From: Bifidobacterium sp.
GTDB taxonomy: Bacteria > Actinomycetota > Actinomycetes > Actinomycetales > Bifidobacteriaceae
Direction of reading: 5' to 3'
Length of the DNA stretch: 64,000 nt
Assembly (NCBI RefSeq): GCF_022647885.1
Contig: NZ_JALCLM010000001.1
Coordinates: forward strand, 992,001 to 1,056,000
Below are positions 27,882-39,411 of the stretch, piece by piece. Made by a program: the position numbers and the translations under genes. Below the pieces are notes generated by a model, which searched no databases, had not been told where the DNA came from, and saw only the letters and a program-made list of their open reading frames with translations. Within the stretch, counting starts at the first letter, position 1. Each line of letters starts with the position of its first letter.

Positions 27882-28823
27882 ATGACATTTGGGAAAATGA
27901 AATGTATGGCAACTGCTTTGATTAGCAGCGCCTTGGTGTTGTCTATGGCTGCTTGTGGAACCACAGATAGTTCAGATAATTCGAGTGCTGGTGCTTCAGG
28001 ATCCGCAGCTACTCCTTCAGCGTTTGATGTCAGTGGCATCTCGAAAGATGACAGCATCGCATCACTGGTGCCGAGCTATATTGCTCAGGACGGCAAGCTC
28101 ACCGTAGGTATGGATACCTCATATGCGCCAGCGGAATTCCTTGGCTCAGATGGTAAAACTCCGATTGGATACGATGTTGATTTAGTCAACGCTATTTCCA
28201 AGGTGCTCGGTCTGACAGCAGATCCACAGACTGCGACTTTCGATTCAATCATCCCATCCATTGGCACTAAATATGATATTGGTGTTTCGAGTTTCACAGT
28301 TACCAAAGAACGTAGCGAAGCTGTCGATTTTGTAACGTATTTCAAAGCTGGCATGACCTATGCCGTTCAAAAGGGTAATCCTCAGAAAGTGGACGTCAAC
28401 GATCTTTGCGGTATTACATTAGGCGTCCAGACTGGGACAACGGAAGAGGAAGAAGCTACCTCCACCAGTAAAGAATGCACGACTAATGGTAAGAAGGCTA
28501 TTGATATTCAGTCGTATAAGCAGCAGACTGATGTCACCACTGCTCTAGTTACAGGCAAGGTTGATGCTTTGTACGCTGATAGCCCAGTAACTGGTTATGC
28601 CATTGAACAGACTGGCGATAAGCTCCAAACACTTGGTGAAGATCAAGGTGTTGCGCCTCAAGCTGTAGCAATCAAAAAAGGCGACAGCAAAATGGATGAA
28701 GCGATTCAACAAGCTATACAAAAGCTCATTGACGACGGCACTTACGGCAAAATTCTTAAGTCCTGGGGAGCTCAGAGTGGTGCCATAGAGACATCGGAGA
28801 TTAACCCAACCGTTAGTGAGTAG
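27882..28823 (+). CDS. polar amino acid ABC transporter, substrate-binding lipoprotein
   Basis: Extracellular solute-binding protein family 3, 313 residues. The signal peptide ends in the lipobox SMAACG, so it is lipid-anchored. The mature part begins with a Ser/Gly-rich spacer, followed by DGKLTVGMDTSYAPAEF, IGYDVDLVNAISKVLGL, and VSSFTVTKERSEAVDFVTYF, the classic pattern of amino-acid (His/Gln/Arg-type) binding proteins. The ATG at 27882 has AGAGGG upstream; the open frame before it is not used. Permease and ATPase follow, but a direct repeat and a hairpin (28832-28896) separate them, which may give higher expression of the binding protein. Confidence 0.92.
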   Translation: MTFGKMKCMATALISSALVLSMAACGTTDSSDNSSAGASGSAATPSAFDVSGISKDDSIASLVPSYIAQDGKLTVGMDTSYAPAEFLGSDGKTPIGYDVDLVNAISKVLGLTADPQTATFDSIIPSIGTKYDIGVSSFTVTKERSEAVDFVTYFKAGMTYAVQKGNPQKVDVNDLCGITLGVQTGTTEEEEATSTSKECTTNGKKAIDIQSYKQQTDVTTALVTGKVDALYADSPVTGYAIEQTGDKLQTLGEDQGVAPQAVAIKKGDSKMDEAIQQAIQKLIDDGTYGKILKSWGAQSGAIETSEINPTVSE

Positions 28824-28831
28824 AGCACAGC

Positions 28832-28859
28832 TGTGAGAACACAGATGTGAGAACACAGA
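28832..28859 (+). repeat. perfect tandem 14-bp duplication
   Basis: TGTGAGAACACAGA is present twice without a gap (28832-28845 and 28846-28859), directly before the hairpin 28860-28896. Likely a replication-slippage duplication. Confidence 0.8.
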
Positions 28860-28896
28860 TGAGTGGGCGCTGAGCTTAGAACTCAGCTCTCACTCA
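28860..28896 (+). terminator. hairpin between binding-protein and permease genes
   Basis: TGAGTG..GCTGAG and CTCAGC..CACTCA form an interrupted stem of about 12 bp with a 7-nt loop, followed by AGTATTTCG. Probably a partial terminator or mRNA stabiliser. Confidence 0.55.
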
Positions 28897-29068
28897 AGTA
28901 TTTCGTGTGTATATACTATTGAACAATCTGGCCGAATTCGAAGCATTCGGCTTATAGTGCTTAAGTCGGATTACGCACCAGGTGCAACACCTTTTATATA
29001 GCGCATAGCTGTAACGTGATGTGATTCGTGGTCTGCACAGCAGCAGATATCAAGCTTGGAGGAGTGAT

Positions 29069-30046
29069 ATGCCAAAGAAGGACAACCCTGACGGATTGGA
29101 TATACCGAATAGGATATCTGCACGTCCCGTCAGAAAGGCGGGACCATATGTAGCCGCGGTTATAGTGGTAGTCGTCGCGCTGATGCTGGTTCATGGAATG
29201 GTCACGAATCCAAATTTTGACTGGCCTACGGTCTGGATGTACTTATTCAACGAAAATGTGCTTTCGGGCATTGGATGGACGCTGCAACTCACGGTGTATG
29301 CCATGCTGTTGGCGACTGTGCTTGCTGTTGTACTGGCTATCATGCGTAAATCTGCTAACCCTGTCTTGCGGGGAGTGAGCTGGTTCTTTATCTGGTTCTT
29401 CCGCGGTACACCTGTGTACACACAATTGGTGTTCTGGGGATTACTAGCAGTGTTGATTCCCAAAATGGCACTCGGCATTCCCTTCGGTCCTGAATTCTGG
29501 AGTATTGATACTAAAACATTGATTTCGGCAGGAACTGCAGCGGTTCTTGGCCTTGGCCTTAATGAGGCTGCCTATCTGTCCGAAATTGTACGTGCCGGCA
29601 TTGAAGCTGTAGATACAGGTCAATCCGAAGCAGCTGCGGCATTGGGTATGAGACGTTCAGTGATTATGAGACGTATCATTCTTCCTCAAGCCATGCGTAT
29701 CATTGTGCCGCCAACCGGCAATGAAACAATAGGGATGTTGAAAACAACGTCGCTGGTATTAGCTGTGCCATTCACTCTGGAACTACAGTTCGCAACAAAT
29801 GCCATTGCTAATCGAATTTATAAGCCGATTCCTCTGCTACTTGTAGCGTGCATTTGGTATCTCGTCATCACCACAATATTGATGTTTGCTCAGTCCAGAC
29901 TCGAACGTCACTTTGGTAAGGGTTTTGATGCTAGAGCAATGGGCAGCAAAGGTAAACAGCCTCCTTTGCCAGGCAAGACTTCAGGAGAGCCACAAGATGC
30001 AGTCAATAAAGTGAATCAGGCGACGATGGTGGGGTTGAACGCATGA
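29069..30046 (+). CDS. polar amino acid ABC transporter, permease
   Basis: Membrane subunit of 325 residues, HisM/GlnP family. Five hydrophobic segments; the EAA loop is seen as [24 protein letters not shown], which couples to the ATPase. An N-terminal cytoplasmic extension of about 30 residues precedes the first helix. GGAGGAG is 5 bases before the ATG at 29069, which decides the start. It overlaps the ATPase gene by 4 bases (ATGA). The extension at the C-terminus (Lys/Pro-rich, about 35 residues) is variable. Confidence 0.92.
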   Translation: MPKKDNPDGLDIPNRISARPVRKAGPYVAAVIVVVVALMLVHGMVTNPNFDWPTVWMYLFNENVLSGIGWTLQLTVYAMLLATVLAVVLAIMRKSANPVLRGVSWFFIWFFRGTPVYTQLVFWGLLAVLIPKMALGIPFGPEFWSIDTKTLISAGTAAVLGLGLNEAAYLSEIVRAGIEAVDTGQSEAAAALGMRRSVIMRRIILPQAMRIIVPPTGNETIGMLKTTSLVLAVPFTLELQFATNAIANRIYKPIPLLLVACIWYLVITTILMFAQSRLERHFGKGFDARAMGSKGKQPPLPGKTSGEPQDAVNKVNQATMVGLNA

Positions 30047-30837
30047 GTACACAACAACTATCCGATTCCATGTCTGCTGTAGCGGCCATTGAGATCAAGG
30101 ATGTTCATAAGGCTTTCGGATCACTTCATGTGCTTAAAGGTGTGAGTTTGAAAGTGATGCCGGGAACTGTCACTGCGATTCTGGGACCTTCTGGGTCCGG
30201 CAAATCTACCTTGCTACGCATGATTAACCAGCTTGAGACTCGAAGTGGTGGTGAAATCATTGTTGAAGGTGAGCTGATTGGATATAAGCGTTTAAGCGAC
30301 GGTGGCTTGAGAATGCTCGATGACCGCGAGGTTGCGCAGCAACGTTCCACAATCGGTATGGTGTTTCAGCGCTTTAACTTATTTCCCCACAAAACTGCTG
30401 TTGAGAATGTTATGGAAGCTCCTGTACATGTTGCAGGAGTGCCCAAAAAAGAGGCAAAAGAGCAAGCATTAGCAGAACTTGATCGCGTTGGTCTTGCTGA
30501 TCGTGCAAATTATTACCCAGCTCAGCTTTCTGGTGGGCAACAGCAACGGGTAGCTATAGCTAGAGCCTTGGCTATGCATCCAAAAATCATGCTTTTTGAC
30601 GAACCAACCTCGGCATTAGACCCAGAGTTGGTTGGAGAAGTGCTATCAGTTATGAGACAGGTTGCTCATGAAGGTATCACCATGGTCGTAGTTACTCATG
30701 AGATGGGCTTTGCGCGCGAGGTTGCAGATCAGGTGGTGTTCATGGATGGGGGAGTTGTGGTGGAACACGGTACTCCTGACATTATCGATCATCCTCAGAC
30801 TGAACGATTCTCAGCCTTTTTGCAATCCGTGCTGTGA
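30043..30837 (+). CDS. polar amino acid ABC transporter, ATP-binding protein
   Basis: Cytosolic ATPase of 264 residues, GlnQ/HisP type. [12 protein letters not shown] (Walker A), [13 protein letters not shown] (Q-loop form typical of amino-acid importers), [15 protein letters not shown] (signature), [18 protein letters not shown] (Walker B and D-loop) and [14 protein letters not shown] (H-loop). With the two genes before it, it makes a complete importer; the amino acid cannot be specified. Two small stems follow (30855-30870 and 30877-30898). Confidence 0.95.
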   Translation: MSTQQLSDSMSAVAAIEIKDVHKAFGSLHVLKGVSLKVMPGTVTAILGPSGSGKSTLLRMINQLETRSGGEIIVEGELIGYKRLSDGGLRMLDDREVAQQRSTIGMVFQRFNLFPHKTAVENVMEAPVHVAGVPKKEAKEQALAELDRVGLADRANYYPAQLSGGQQQRVAIARALAMHPKIMLFDEPTSALDPELVGEVLSVMRQVAHEGITMVVVTHEMGFAREVADQVVFMDGGVVVEHGTPDIIDHPQTERFSAFLQSVL

Positions 30838-30854
30838 TTGAATCCTGCTGGTTA

Positions 30855-30898
30855 TCTACACAGGTGTAGAGGTTCGGATAAGAAGCGTACTTCTTATC
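30855..30898 (+). terminator. paired hairpins after the amino-acid ABC operon
   Basis: TCTACA/TGTAGA (30855-30870) and a perfect 9-bp stem GATAAGAAG-CGTA-CTTCTTATC (30877-30898) lie back to back before glmS. There is no long T run. Confidence 0.5.
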
Positions 30899-30933
30899 AA
30901 GGATTGTCTGTGTTGATCATAAACTAGTGGACT

Positions 30934-32823
30934 ATGTGCGGAATCGTTGGATATGCTGGGTCAGGATGTGCTTGCGGTAAGCCTTTGGAAGTGTGTATGC
31001 AGGGGCTTCAGCGTTTGGAATATCGGGGTTATGACTCCGCTGGTGTGGCCCTAGTCGCGCCGGGTATGGATGAAGTCGCTTGGCGCAAGAAGTCAGGACG
31101 TCTGAACAATCTCGAAGAGGATCTTGCTCGGCATCCAATGCCACAGGCTACGGCAGGTATAGGTCACACACGTTGGGCCACCAATGGGGCTCCTACGGAT
31201 GTGAATGCTCATCCGCATATGAGTGGCGACGGGCACATTGCTGTTATTCATAATGGCATCATTGAAAATGCTCCTCAACTCAAATTCAATCTACAAGCTG
31301 AGGGATATACCTTCGCCTCTGCCACAGATACAGAAGTTGCAGCTAAGTTACTCGGTAAGGTTGCTAACGAGATTATTGCTCAAGAAGGTAAAGCTGATTT
31401 ATTCAGAGCTCTGCGGCGCGTAGCAAGGATGCTGACCGGCGCATTTACCATTCTTGCAGTAGATTCACGACAGCCCGAGATAGTGGTAGGAGCTCGTCAT
31501 GACTCACCTTTGGTTGTTGGCTTAGGTGAGGGAGAGAATTTCCTGGGTTCCGATGTCGCAGCATTTGTGGCATACACTAAGCAGGCTCTAGAACTTGGAC
31601 AAGATGAAGCGGTTTGCATTAGTGCCAACAGTGTCGAAGTCACGGATTTCGAAGGTAATGCTGTTGCTGAACCAAAACGTTTCACTGTAGACTGGGATGC
31701 TTCCGCAACTGAAAAGGGTGGTTGGGACTCATACATGGATAAAGAGATCCATGAAGAGCCCGTAGCGGTTTCTGATACTCTGCTTGGTCGTTTCAGTGTT
31801 GATGGAGACTTGAATCTGGACGAAGTCCGTATTGACGAAGATGTGTTCCGCTCGATAGACAAGATTGTGGTCATCGCTTGTGGGTCAGCCTCATATGCGG
31901 GTTTGGTAGCTAAGTATGCAATCGAACACTGGGTGCGTATTCCTGTGGAGATTGAGCTCGCGCATGAATTCCGTTACCGCGATCCGATTTTGACGCCTCG
32001 CACTCTTGTTGTGGCTATTTCGCAGTCTGGCGAAACCATGGATACCTTGATGGCTCTGCGTCACGCTCGCGAGCAAGGATCACGAGTGCTGGCAATATGC
32101 AACACACAAGGTTCCACTATTCCTCGTGAATCTGATGCTGTGCTATACACGCATGCTGGACCTGAGATAGCAGTCGCCTCCACAAAAGCCTTTGTAGCTC
32201 AGATTGTCGCTTCGTATATTCTTGGCTTGTATTTGGCTCAAGTTAAGGGCACTATGTATCGCGATGAGATTCGACATATCGTCGATAATCTCAAATCCAT
32301 GCCTGAAAAAATTCAATGGGTGTTAGACAATCAGGCTGAGACAATTGCTCAGACGGCGGAACAGATGCTCGATGCTCATTCTTTCCTATTCCTAGGGCGG
32401 CATGTGGGATATCCGGTTGCTATGGAGGGCGCGCTCAAGCTCAAGGAGATTGCTTACACTTTCTCTGAGGGTTTTGCAGCAGGTGAACTGAAGCATGGAC
32501 CTATAGCTCTTGTTGATGAGGGAGAGCCGGTGGTGGTGATTGTTCCTAGCCCTCGTGGTCGTGACGTCTTGCACAATAAGGTAATTTCTTCAATTGAAGA
32601 GGTTAAAGCACGAGGTGCATTCACAATTGCTGTGGCTGAAGTAGGAGATCCAGATGTTGAGCATTATGCTGATGTGATCTTCTGGCGCCCAGAATGTTCA
32701 ACCCTGCTGAGTCCTCTTACTGATGTGGTGCCTTTGCAACTGTTTGCCATGGATATGGCGAAACTTAAGCACTATGACATTGACAAGCCTCGTAATTTGG
32801 CAAAGTCAGTCACTGTTGAGTGA
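30934..32823 (+). CDS. glmS: glutamine-fructose-6-phosphate aminotransferase (isomerising)
   Basis: Makes glucosamine-6-phosphate from fructose-6-phosphate and glutamine for wall amino sugars. 629 residues. The N-terminal Cys (MCGIVGY) is the glutaminase nucleophile; HTRWATNG and GDGHIAVIHNGIIEN are glutaminase motifs. Two SIS domains follow: CGSASYAGLVAKY, SQSGETMDTLMAL, STKAFVAQ, and a C-terminal KSVTVE close to the family ending. No glmS ribozyme is apparent upstream, as expected outside Firmicutes. A GTGTGCA-type hairpin follows. Confidence 0.97.
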   Translation: MCGIVGYAGSGCACGKPLEVCMQGLQRLEYRGYDSAGVALVAPGMDEVAWRKKSGRLNNLEEDLARHPMPQATAGIGHTRWATNGAPTDVNAHPHMSGDGHIAVIHNGIIENAPQLKFNLQAEGYTFASATDTEVAAKLLGKVANEIIAQEGKADLFRALRRVARMLTGAFTILAVDSRQPEIVVGARHDSPLVVGLGEGENFLGSDVAAFVAYTKQALELGQDEAVCISANSVEVTDFEGNAVAEPKRFTVDWDASATEKGGWDSYMDKEIHEEPVAVSDTLLGRFSVDGDLNLDEVRIDEDVFRSIDKIVVIACGSASYAGLVAKYAIEHWVRIPVEIELAHEFRYRDPILTPRTLVVAISQSGETMDTLMALRHAREQGSRVLAICNTQGSTIPRESDAVLYTHAGPEIAVASTKAFVAQIVASYILGLYLAQVKGTMYRDEIRHIVDNLKSMPEKIQWVLDNQAETIAQTAEQMLDAHSFLFLGRHVGYPVAMEGALKLKEIAYTFSEGFAAGELKHGPIALVDEGEPVVVIVPSPRGRDVLHNKVISSIEEVKARGAFTIAVAEVGDPDVEHYADVIFWRPECSTLLSPLTDVVPLQLFAMDMAKLKHYDIDKPRNLAKSVTVE

Positions 32824-32840
32824 TGTGGCAAAGGGAATCT

Positions 32841-32909
32841 GGAAGTGTGCACCATGGCACGTGTAGCCGGTTTTTTCCGGTGTGTCACGTGCCTGAGCAC
32901 ACACTTTCA
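32841..32909 (+). terminator. glmS terminator, member of the GTGTGCA stem-loop family
   Basis: Outer arms GGAAGTGTGC and GCACACACTTTC, middle arms GGCACGTG (32856-32863) and CACGTGCC (32886-32893), and a tip CCGG-TTTTTT-CCGG (32867-32880) make a nested stem-loop of 69 nt. Confidence 0.65.
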
Positions 32910-32926
32910 GTAGGCGGGATGATTGC

Positions 32927-33757
32927 TTGAGTGATCACACGCAGCCGAACGAGCATCATCGTTGGGTGCTTGAAGAGCCGGATATCCCTTTTGACATGCA
33001 GGTGTTGTATGAGGATCAGCGCATTATTGTTGTCGATAAACCTCATTTTCTTCCCACCATGCCAAGAGGTATGTGGTATCGTTCCAGCGCTTTAATGCGA
33101 TTGCGCGAGCAATACCATAATGCTGATATCACTCCAGCTCACCGCTTGGATCGTTCAACAGCGGGCATAGTGGTATTTGTGAAAGAGCCCTCAGCTAGGG
33201 GTGCATATCAAATGTTATTCCAGCGGAGAGCAGTGAGAAAAACTTACGAGTGTATCGCTCCTGCAAGAGTGCTAATATCGACACGATTCGGTGTCAACGT
33301 GCAGCTCAACAGGCCTTCACTATTTCCGATGGAACGCATTTCACATATAGACAAAGATCGTGGGATTATTCAGGCTTATGAGTCTGCTGGTGAGGCAAAT
33401 AGCAGGACAGTGATTGCTATAAGTTGCAATCAGCAAGCTGTGTTGGCAGTCAATGAAGATGCCCTGGCAATGTTTGGCAAGCGAGCAGCAACGCGGTTGT
33501 TGCGCGTGTACCAACTCCATCCATACAGTGGCAAAACTCACCAGCTCAGGGTGCATATGAGTGCCCTCGGATTGCCGATACTCGGTGATGATTTGTATCC
33601 GACGCTGAATATGAGGGCGACGGATGATTTCTCGCAGCCTCTTCAGCTTGTGGCGCGAAGTCTAGAGTTCAAAGATCCATATAGCGGGCTATTGCACAGA
33701 TTCACATCCCAGATACCTTTGCAGGTGTCGGATGATGCTATTGGGACGCACGACTGA
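32927..33757 (+). CDS. RluA-family pseudouridine synthase
   Basis: Probably isomerises a uridine in rRNA or tRNA. The 276-residue protein has PAHRLDRSTAGIVVF, the RluA catalytic motif with HRLDR and its Asp, plus RLLRVYQLHPYSGKTHQLRVHM near residue 200 typical of the family, but no N-terminal S4 domain. The start is a TTG with GGCGGG 8 bases upstream; no ATG fits. The exact target site cannot be deduced. It converges with the lacI-type gene across a GTGTGCA stem-loop. Confidence 0.88.
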   Translation: MSDHTQPNEHHRWVLEEPDIPFDMQVLYEDQRIIVVDKPHFLPTMPRGMWYRSSALMRLREQYHNADITPAHRLDRSTAGIVVFVKEPSARGAYQMLFQRRAVRKTYECIAPARVLISTRFGVNVQLNRPSLFPMERISHIDKDRGIIQAYESAGEANSRTVIAISCNQQAVLAVNEDALAMFGKRAATRLLRVYQLHPYSGKTHQLRVHMSALGLPILGDDLYPTLNMRATDDFSQPLQLVARSLEFKDPYSGLLHRFTSQIPLQVSDDAIGTHD

Positions 33758-33812
33758 CGTCTTTTGTTTTCACCCCTGCTCTGCTTGCCTCAAGCTCCTG
33801 CAGATAATTTCG

Positions 33813-33878
33813 CGAGTGTGCACTCTCATACATGACACGCCAAACATGGAACTCCTGATATATGCGAATGCACACTCG
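33813..33878. terminator. GTGTGCA stem-loop between convergent rluA-like and lacI-type genes
   Basis: CGAGTGTGCA (33813-33822) and TGCACACTCG (33869-33878) are exact complements over 10 bp; the 46-nt interior pairs weakly. Total 66 nt, similar to the elements after guaB, glmS and thiC. Confidence 0.6.
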
Positions 33879-33889
33879 TGAATGTAGCT

Positions 33890-34909
33890 TTATTCGTTCA
33901 AATCGCGAACAGAGGAACGTTCTATGAGTTCTGCAGGAATCACAGTTTTCACGCCAACGGATGGAGAGTCACCTTCGCATGCACGTAGAACCATTGAGAA
34001 AGCACTTTGTGCGATTTCAGAGAAATGCATACGCATAGTGGTCAGAGATAACCGTGGAACAGTGCCGTGTAAGGAATCGTCGACACCTATGACACTGATG
34101 TCATCGGGCACATGTTTACCCGTGCTTTCAATGCCTTGAATGGCACCGTATGCCATCTGGTCGTTTGCTGCAAAAATAGCCGTGCATTGTGGATCGGCGG
34201 CGAAGAGTCGCCCTGCATCGTATCCACTGTCGGCGTTCCAGTCGCCTATAAAAGCATCAGGAACTGCTAAACCCTGCTGCATGAGGGTATCTTTCCAACC
34301 TCGTGCGCGGCTGACGGCAGCCTGTGAATGCTGAGGTCCTGATATGTGATAAACGGTCCGATGTCCTTTGCTCAGTAAGTATTCGCTAGCCGAAGCTGCA
34401 CATCCATACTGGTCGTCGTCAATGGTAGGGCAGTGATTTGATGGTCCCTCTGTCACCATGATTACAGGTAAATCCCTGGGAGGTATGAAATCAGTGAAAT
34501 CTGCTACGCGTTGTTCTAGGATGACAATCACACCATCGACAGGAAATTGCTTCATCTGTTCAATGGCGTGCCGTAGAGGATGCTCATCTGTAGTTTGCAT
34601 GGTCAACACTGTGGTGGCATATCCCTTTGCCGCTGCGCAGGTGCTGATGCCTTCCAAGATGCGCATATTGCCATAGGTGTTCATATTGAACATGGCAACG
34701 CCAATATCTTTGAAACGGCCATGTTTCAATGCGCGTCCAGCAAAATTTGGACGATATCCTAGTTTCTGCATTGCCTCCTTAACACGTTTGCGCGTTTCGG
34801 GGCGTACAGCCTGACTGCCATTGGATACGCGAGAAACGGTTTGAGGAGAGACGCCTGCTTCTTGGGCGACGTCTTGCATGGATGCCCATCGTGTGCGTTT
34901 GCCTGCCAT
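33890..34909 (-). CDS. LacI-family transcriptional regulator
   Basis: Sugar-responsive repressor of about 340 residues. The N-terminal HTH and hinge are ASMQDVAQEAGVSPQTVSRV followed by RPETRKRVKEAMQKLGYRPN; the C-terminal periplasmic-binding-protein-like domain (VGVDDSLHGTVPRLSLTT near the end) binds the effector. The start at 34909 follows GGAGG very closely; ATG/TTG codons upstream have no better signal. It is divergent from the transporter permeases and probably controls the GH42/GH51 locus through the operator-like sites at 35002-35021 and 41093-41106. Confidence 0.92.
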   Translation of the reverse strand: MAGKRTRWASMQDVAQEAGVSPQTVSRVSNGSQAVRPETRKRVKEAMQKLGYRPNFAGRALKHGRFKDIGVAMFNMNTYGNMRILEGISTCAAAKGYATTVLTMQTTDEHPLRHAIEQMKQFPVDGVIVILEQRVADFTDFIPPRDLPVIMVTEGPSNHCPTIDDDQYGCAASASEYLLSKGHRTVYHISGPQHSQAAVSRARGWKDTLMQQGLAVPDAFIGDWNADSGYDAGRLFAADPQCTAIFAANDQMAYGAIQGIESTGKHVPDDISVIGVDDSLHGTVPRLSLTTMRMHFSEIAQSAFSMVLRACEGDSPSVGVKTVIPAELIERSSVRDLNE

Positions 34910-35001
34910 TCCTCCTGTATACCCTACTTCATTAACTTTCGTGCGATTTAGAGATATGTAATGGTGGCGCAATCAAAAAAACATGTGTAGAATACAAATG
35001 G

Positions 35002-35021
35002 TTGCGTAAACATTTACGTGA
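35002..35021. promoter_or_regulatory. LacI-type operator in the divergent lacI/permease promoter region
   Basis: TTGCGTAAACATTTACGTGA contains arms CGTAAA and TTTACG around CA (35005-35018), the CpG-centred style of LacI operators. TTGCGTAAACAT recurs exactly before the GH51 gene at 41095-41106. Confidence 0.55.
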
Positions 35022-35092
35022 AATGAACTGTTGTGCCCACAGATGCCATGGAAAATAGCTTGTCGGGCCCCATTCGAAGGAGAGTGGTTGTT

Positions 35093-36025
35093 ATGGTTGC
35101 GCCTAGTGTGCCAGTGATTCGGGGGTCGGAGTTGCCAGGCTCTGCTCGTGGTGGTGGTCGACGTCATGATTGGCGTGGTTGGAAGTTTATGCTGCCTTTC
35201 GCTGTGGTATTCGTGTTTGTGTTTATCGTGCCGATTGTGTATGCGGTGTGGATTTCGTTCTTCCAAAAGAAAATGATTGGTGGAACGGTGTTCGTAGGCT
35301 TAGCAAATTATGGTCGTTTACTGGGCGATACGCAGTTCTGGGATAGTGTGCGTAGAGTGGCACTGTTCACGGTAGTGCAGGTGCCGGTGATGTTGTTTTT
35401 GGCGGCTGCGTTGGCTCTGGCACTTGACAGCATGAAATTACACGGTTCAAAGTTCTTCCGTATTTCTACTTTTCTGCCTTATGCGGTGCCGGCAGTGGTA
35501 TCCACGTTAATTTGGGGTTTTGTGTACGGATCAAAGTATGGGTTGGTTGGTTCGCTTAACGACGTGTTGGGTACCAATCTAGATGTATTGGCTCCTTCGG
35601 TGTTGTTGGCTGCGATTGGCAACATTGTGACGTGGGAGTTCACGGGCTATAACATGTTGATTTTCTATTCGAGTCTCTCAACAATCCCTCATTCTTTATA
35701 TGAGGCTGCGGCAATTGATGGAGCTAGTGAATGGCAGATTGTGCGCAGGATTAAGCTGCCGGAACTTAGGGGGTCATTGGCGATTACGGTGATTTTCAGT
35801 ATTATTGGCAGTTTTCAGTTATTCAACGAACCGAGCATTCTGCAGAATATGGTGCCAGGCAATGCTGTGACGACGTATTACACGCCAAACATGTATGCCT
35901 ACAACTTGAGTTTCTCTGGTAATCAGTCCAATTATGCGGCGGCGTTGGCGATAGTGATGGCTGTCATCACTATGGCTATTGCTTATGCCGTGCAGTTGCG
36001 CAGTATGAAGGAGCAGATGAAGTGA
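35093..36025 (+). CDS. carbohydrate ABC transporter permease (MalF-like)
   Basis: Membrane subunit of 310 residues in the CUT1 family for oligosaccharide import. Six hydrophobic segments; the EAA motif is EAAAIDGASEWQIVRRIKLPEL near residue 215. The ATG at 35093 lies 10 bases after AAGGAG. The next permease starts 4 bases before its stop (GTGA overlap), so both are coupled. With the binding lipoprotein at 41245 they form an importer; no ATPase is encoded here, so a shared MsmK/MalK-type ATPase from elsewhere is expected. Confidence 0.92.
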   Translation: MVAPSVPVIRGSELPGSARGGGRRHDWRGWKFMLPFAVVFVFVFIVPIVYAVWISFFQKKMIGGTVFVGLANYGRLLGDTQFWDSVRRVALFTVVQVPVMLFLAAALALALDSMKLHGSKFFRISTFLPYAVPAVVSTLIWGFVYGSKYGLVGSLNDVLGTNLDVLAPSVLLAAIGNIVTWEFTGYNMLIFYSSLSTIPHSLYEAAAIDGASEWQIVRRIKLPELRGSLAITVIFSIIGSFQLFNEPSILQNMVPGNAVTTYYTPNMYAYNLSFSGNQSNYAAALAIVMAVITMAIAYAVQLRSMKEQMK

Positions 36026-37041
36026 GTGGATCAATGAATACGATCTCTCCGGTCGTGGTTGCAGAGACGAAGCCCGTAACAGCGGTGGATGCCATGAGTG
36101 CTGTGTCTAAGTCTGAACGTCAACGAGCTAAACGAACCGCTCACGATGAGCGTGAAGAACGTCGCAGAGCTGGACGTTCTGGTTTTTCGAATCCAGCAAA
36201 TCCGCGACGCTCTACATTGTTGACCTTGGTGTGTGCCTTGTTCGCGGTGTACTGTCTATTTCCTTTTGTGTACTTGTTGATTAACGCGACCAAGACACAG
36301 GCAGATTTCACGTCAACATTTGGTTTGGGATTTGGCGACTCGTTTGCCTTGTGGGATAACTTGTCTCTGGTGTTTACATATCAGGATGGCATTTTTGGAC
36401 GCTGGCTGCTGAACACACTGTTGTATGTATTGGTAGGTGCTGGTGGTGCAACGTTGTTGGCAATTATGGGTGGCTATGCTTTGGCGAAGTTCCGTTTCCC
36501 GGGCCGTAAAGCGGTGTTTGTAGTGGTAATTGGTGCTATCAGTGTGCCTGGTATTGCCTTGGCAGTGCCGCAGTTTTTACTGTTCGCGAAGCTTGGCTTG
36601 ACCAATACACCGTGGGCAATGATTATTCCGAGTCTGATTAGTCCTTTTGGTTTGTATTTGATGTGGATTTTCAGTGAGCAAGCTGTACCAACAGAGTTGT
36701 TGGAAGCGGCACGAGTAGATGGTGCTGGCGAGTTCCGCACATTCTGGCAGGTGAGCTTGCCTTTGTTAGCACCAGGGATTGTGACCACAGCCTTGTTCAC
36801 TATTGTGGCGACATGGAATAACTACTTCCTGCCGTTAATCATGCTTAAAGATGCAGATTGGTATCCGCTAACCATTGGTTTGAATCAATGGAAAGACCAG
36901 GCCAGTACTGCAGGAGGACAGGCTATTCAGAATCTCGTGGTTACTGGAAGCTTGGTGACCATTATTCCTCTGGTTATCGCGTTCCTGCTACTACAGCGCT
37001 ACTGGCAATCAGGCCTCGCAGCAGGCGCAGTCAAAGAATAA
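36022..37041 (+). CDS. carbohydrate ABC transporter permease (MalG-like)
   Basis: Second CUT1 permease, 339 residues with a basic cytoplasmic N-terminus of about 60 residues (KSERQRAKRTAHDEREERRR) before the first helix. The EAA loop reads LLEAARVDGAGEFRTFWQVSLP near residue 230. GTG start, AAGGAG 8 bases upstream, overlapping the preceding gene by 4. Partner of the MalF-like subunit. The GH42 gene follows after 179 bases that hold no recognisable gene. Confidence 0.92.
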   Translation: MSGSMNTISPVVVAETKPVTAVDAMSAVSKSERQRAKRTAHDEREERRRAGRSGFSNPANPRRSTLLTLVCALFAVYCLFPFVYLLINATKTQADFTSTFGLGFGDSFALWDNLSLVFTYQDGIFGRWLLNTLLYVLVGAGGATLLAIMGGYALAKFRFPGRKAVFVVVIGAISVPGIALAVPQFLLFAKLGLTNTPWAMIIPSLISPFGLYLMWIFSEQAVPTELLEAARVDGAGEFRTFWQVSLPLLAPGIVTTALFTIVATWNNYFLPLIMLKDADWYPLTIGLNQWKDQASTAGGQAIQNLVVTGSLVTIIPLVIAFLLLQRYWQSGLAAGAVKE

Positions 37042-37199
37042 GCGACCCCCCTCTGGTATTGAGATAGGTCTGTAATCTTCGTTGGATTCGGCATTGATGG
37101 ATGTACAGACGCATCAGGTATGAGGGGGAGCTCAACAGGCTCAGAAAGGGCCATAATCACTAATAGCAAGGTATATCATGCATGCCAGATTGTGCGTGA

Positions 37200-39302
<2,103 letters not shown>

Positions 39303-39411
39303 CACTGAATCGTGGGCCCTTGAGAGCTCAGCATGCTGGACGTGTTGTCTGTTGATGACTGGCAGGGTTTTCGGAAGGAATCCGATTACCCTGCCAAATC
39401 TTATTGTGGGG

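Noticed and set aside
30838..30933. glmS ribozyme upstream of glmS
   Set aside because: Only 96 bases are available, with two simple stems; none of the ribozyme core pairing is seen, and this class is mainly in Firmicutes.
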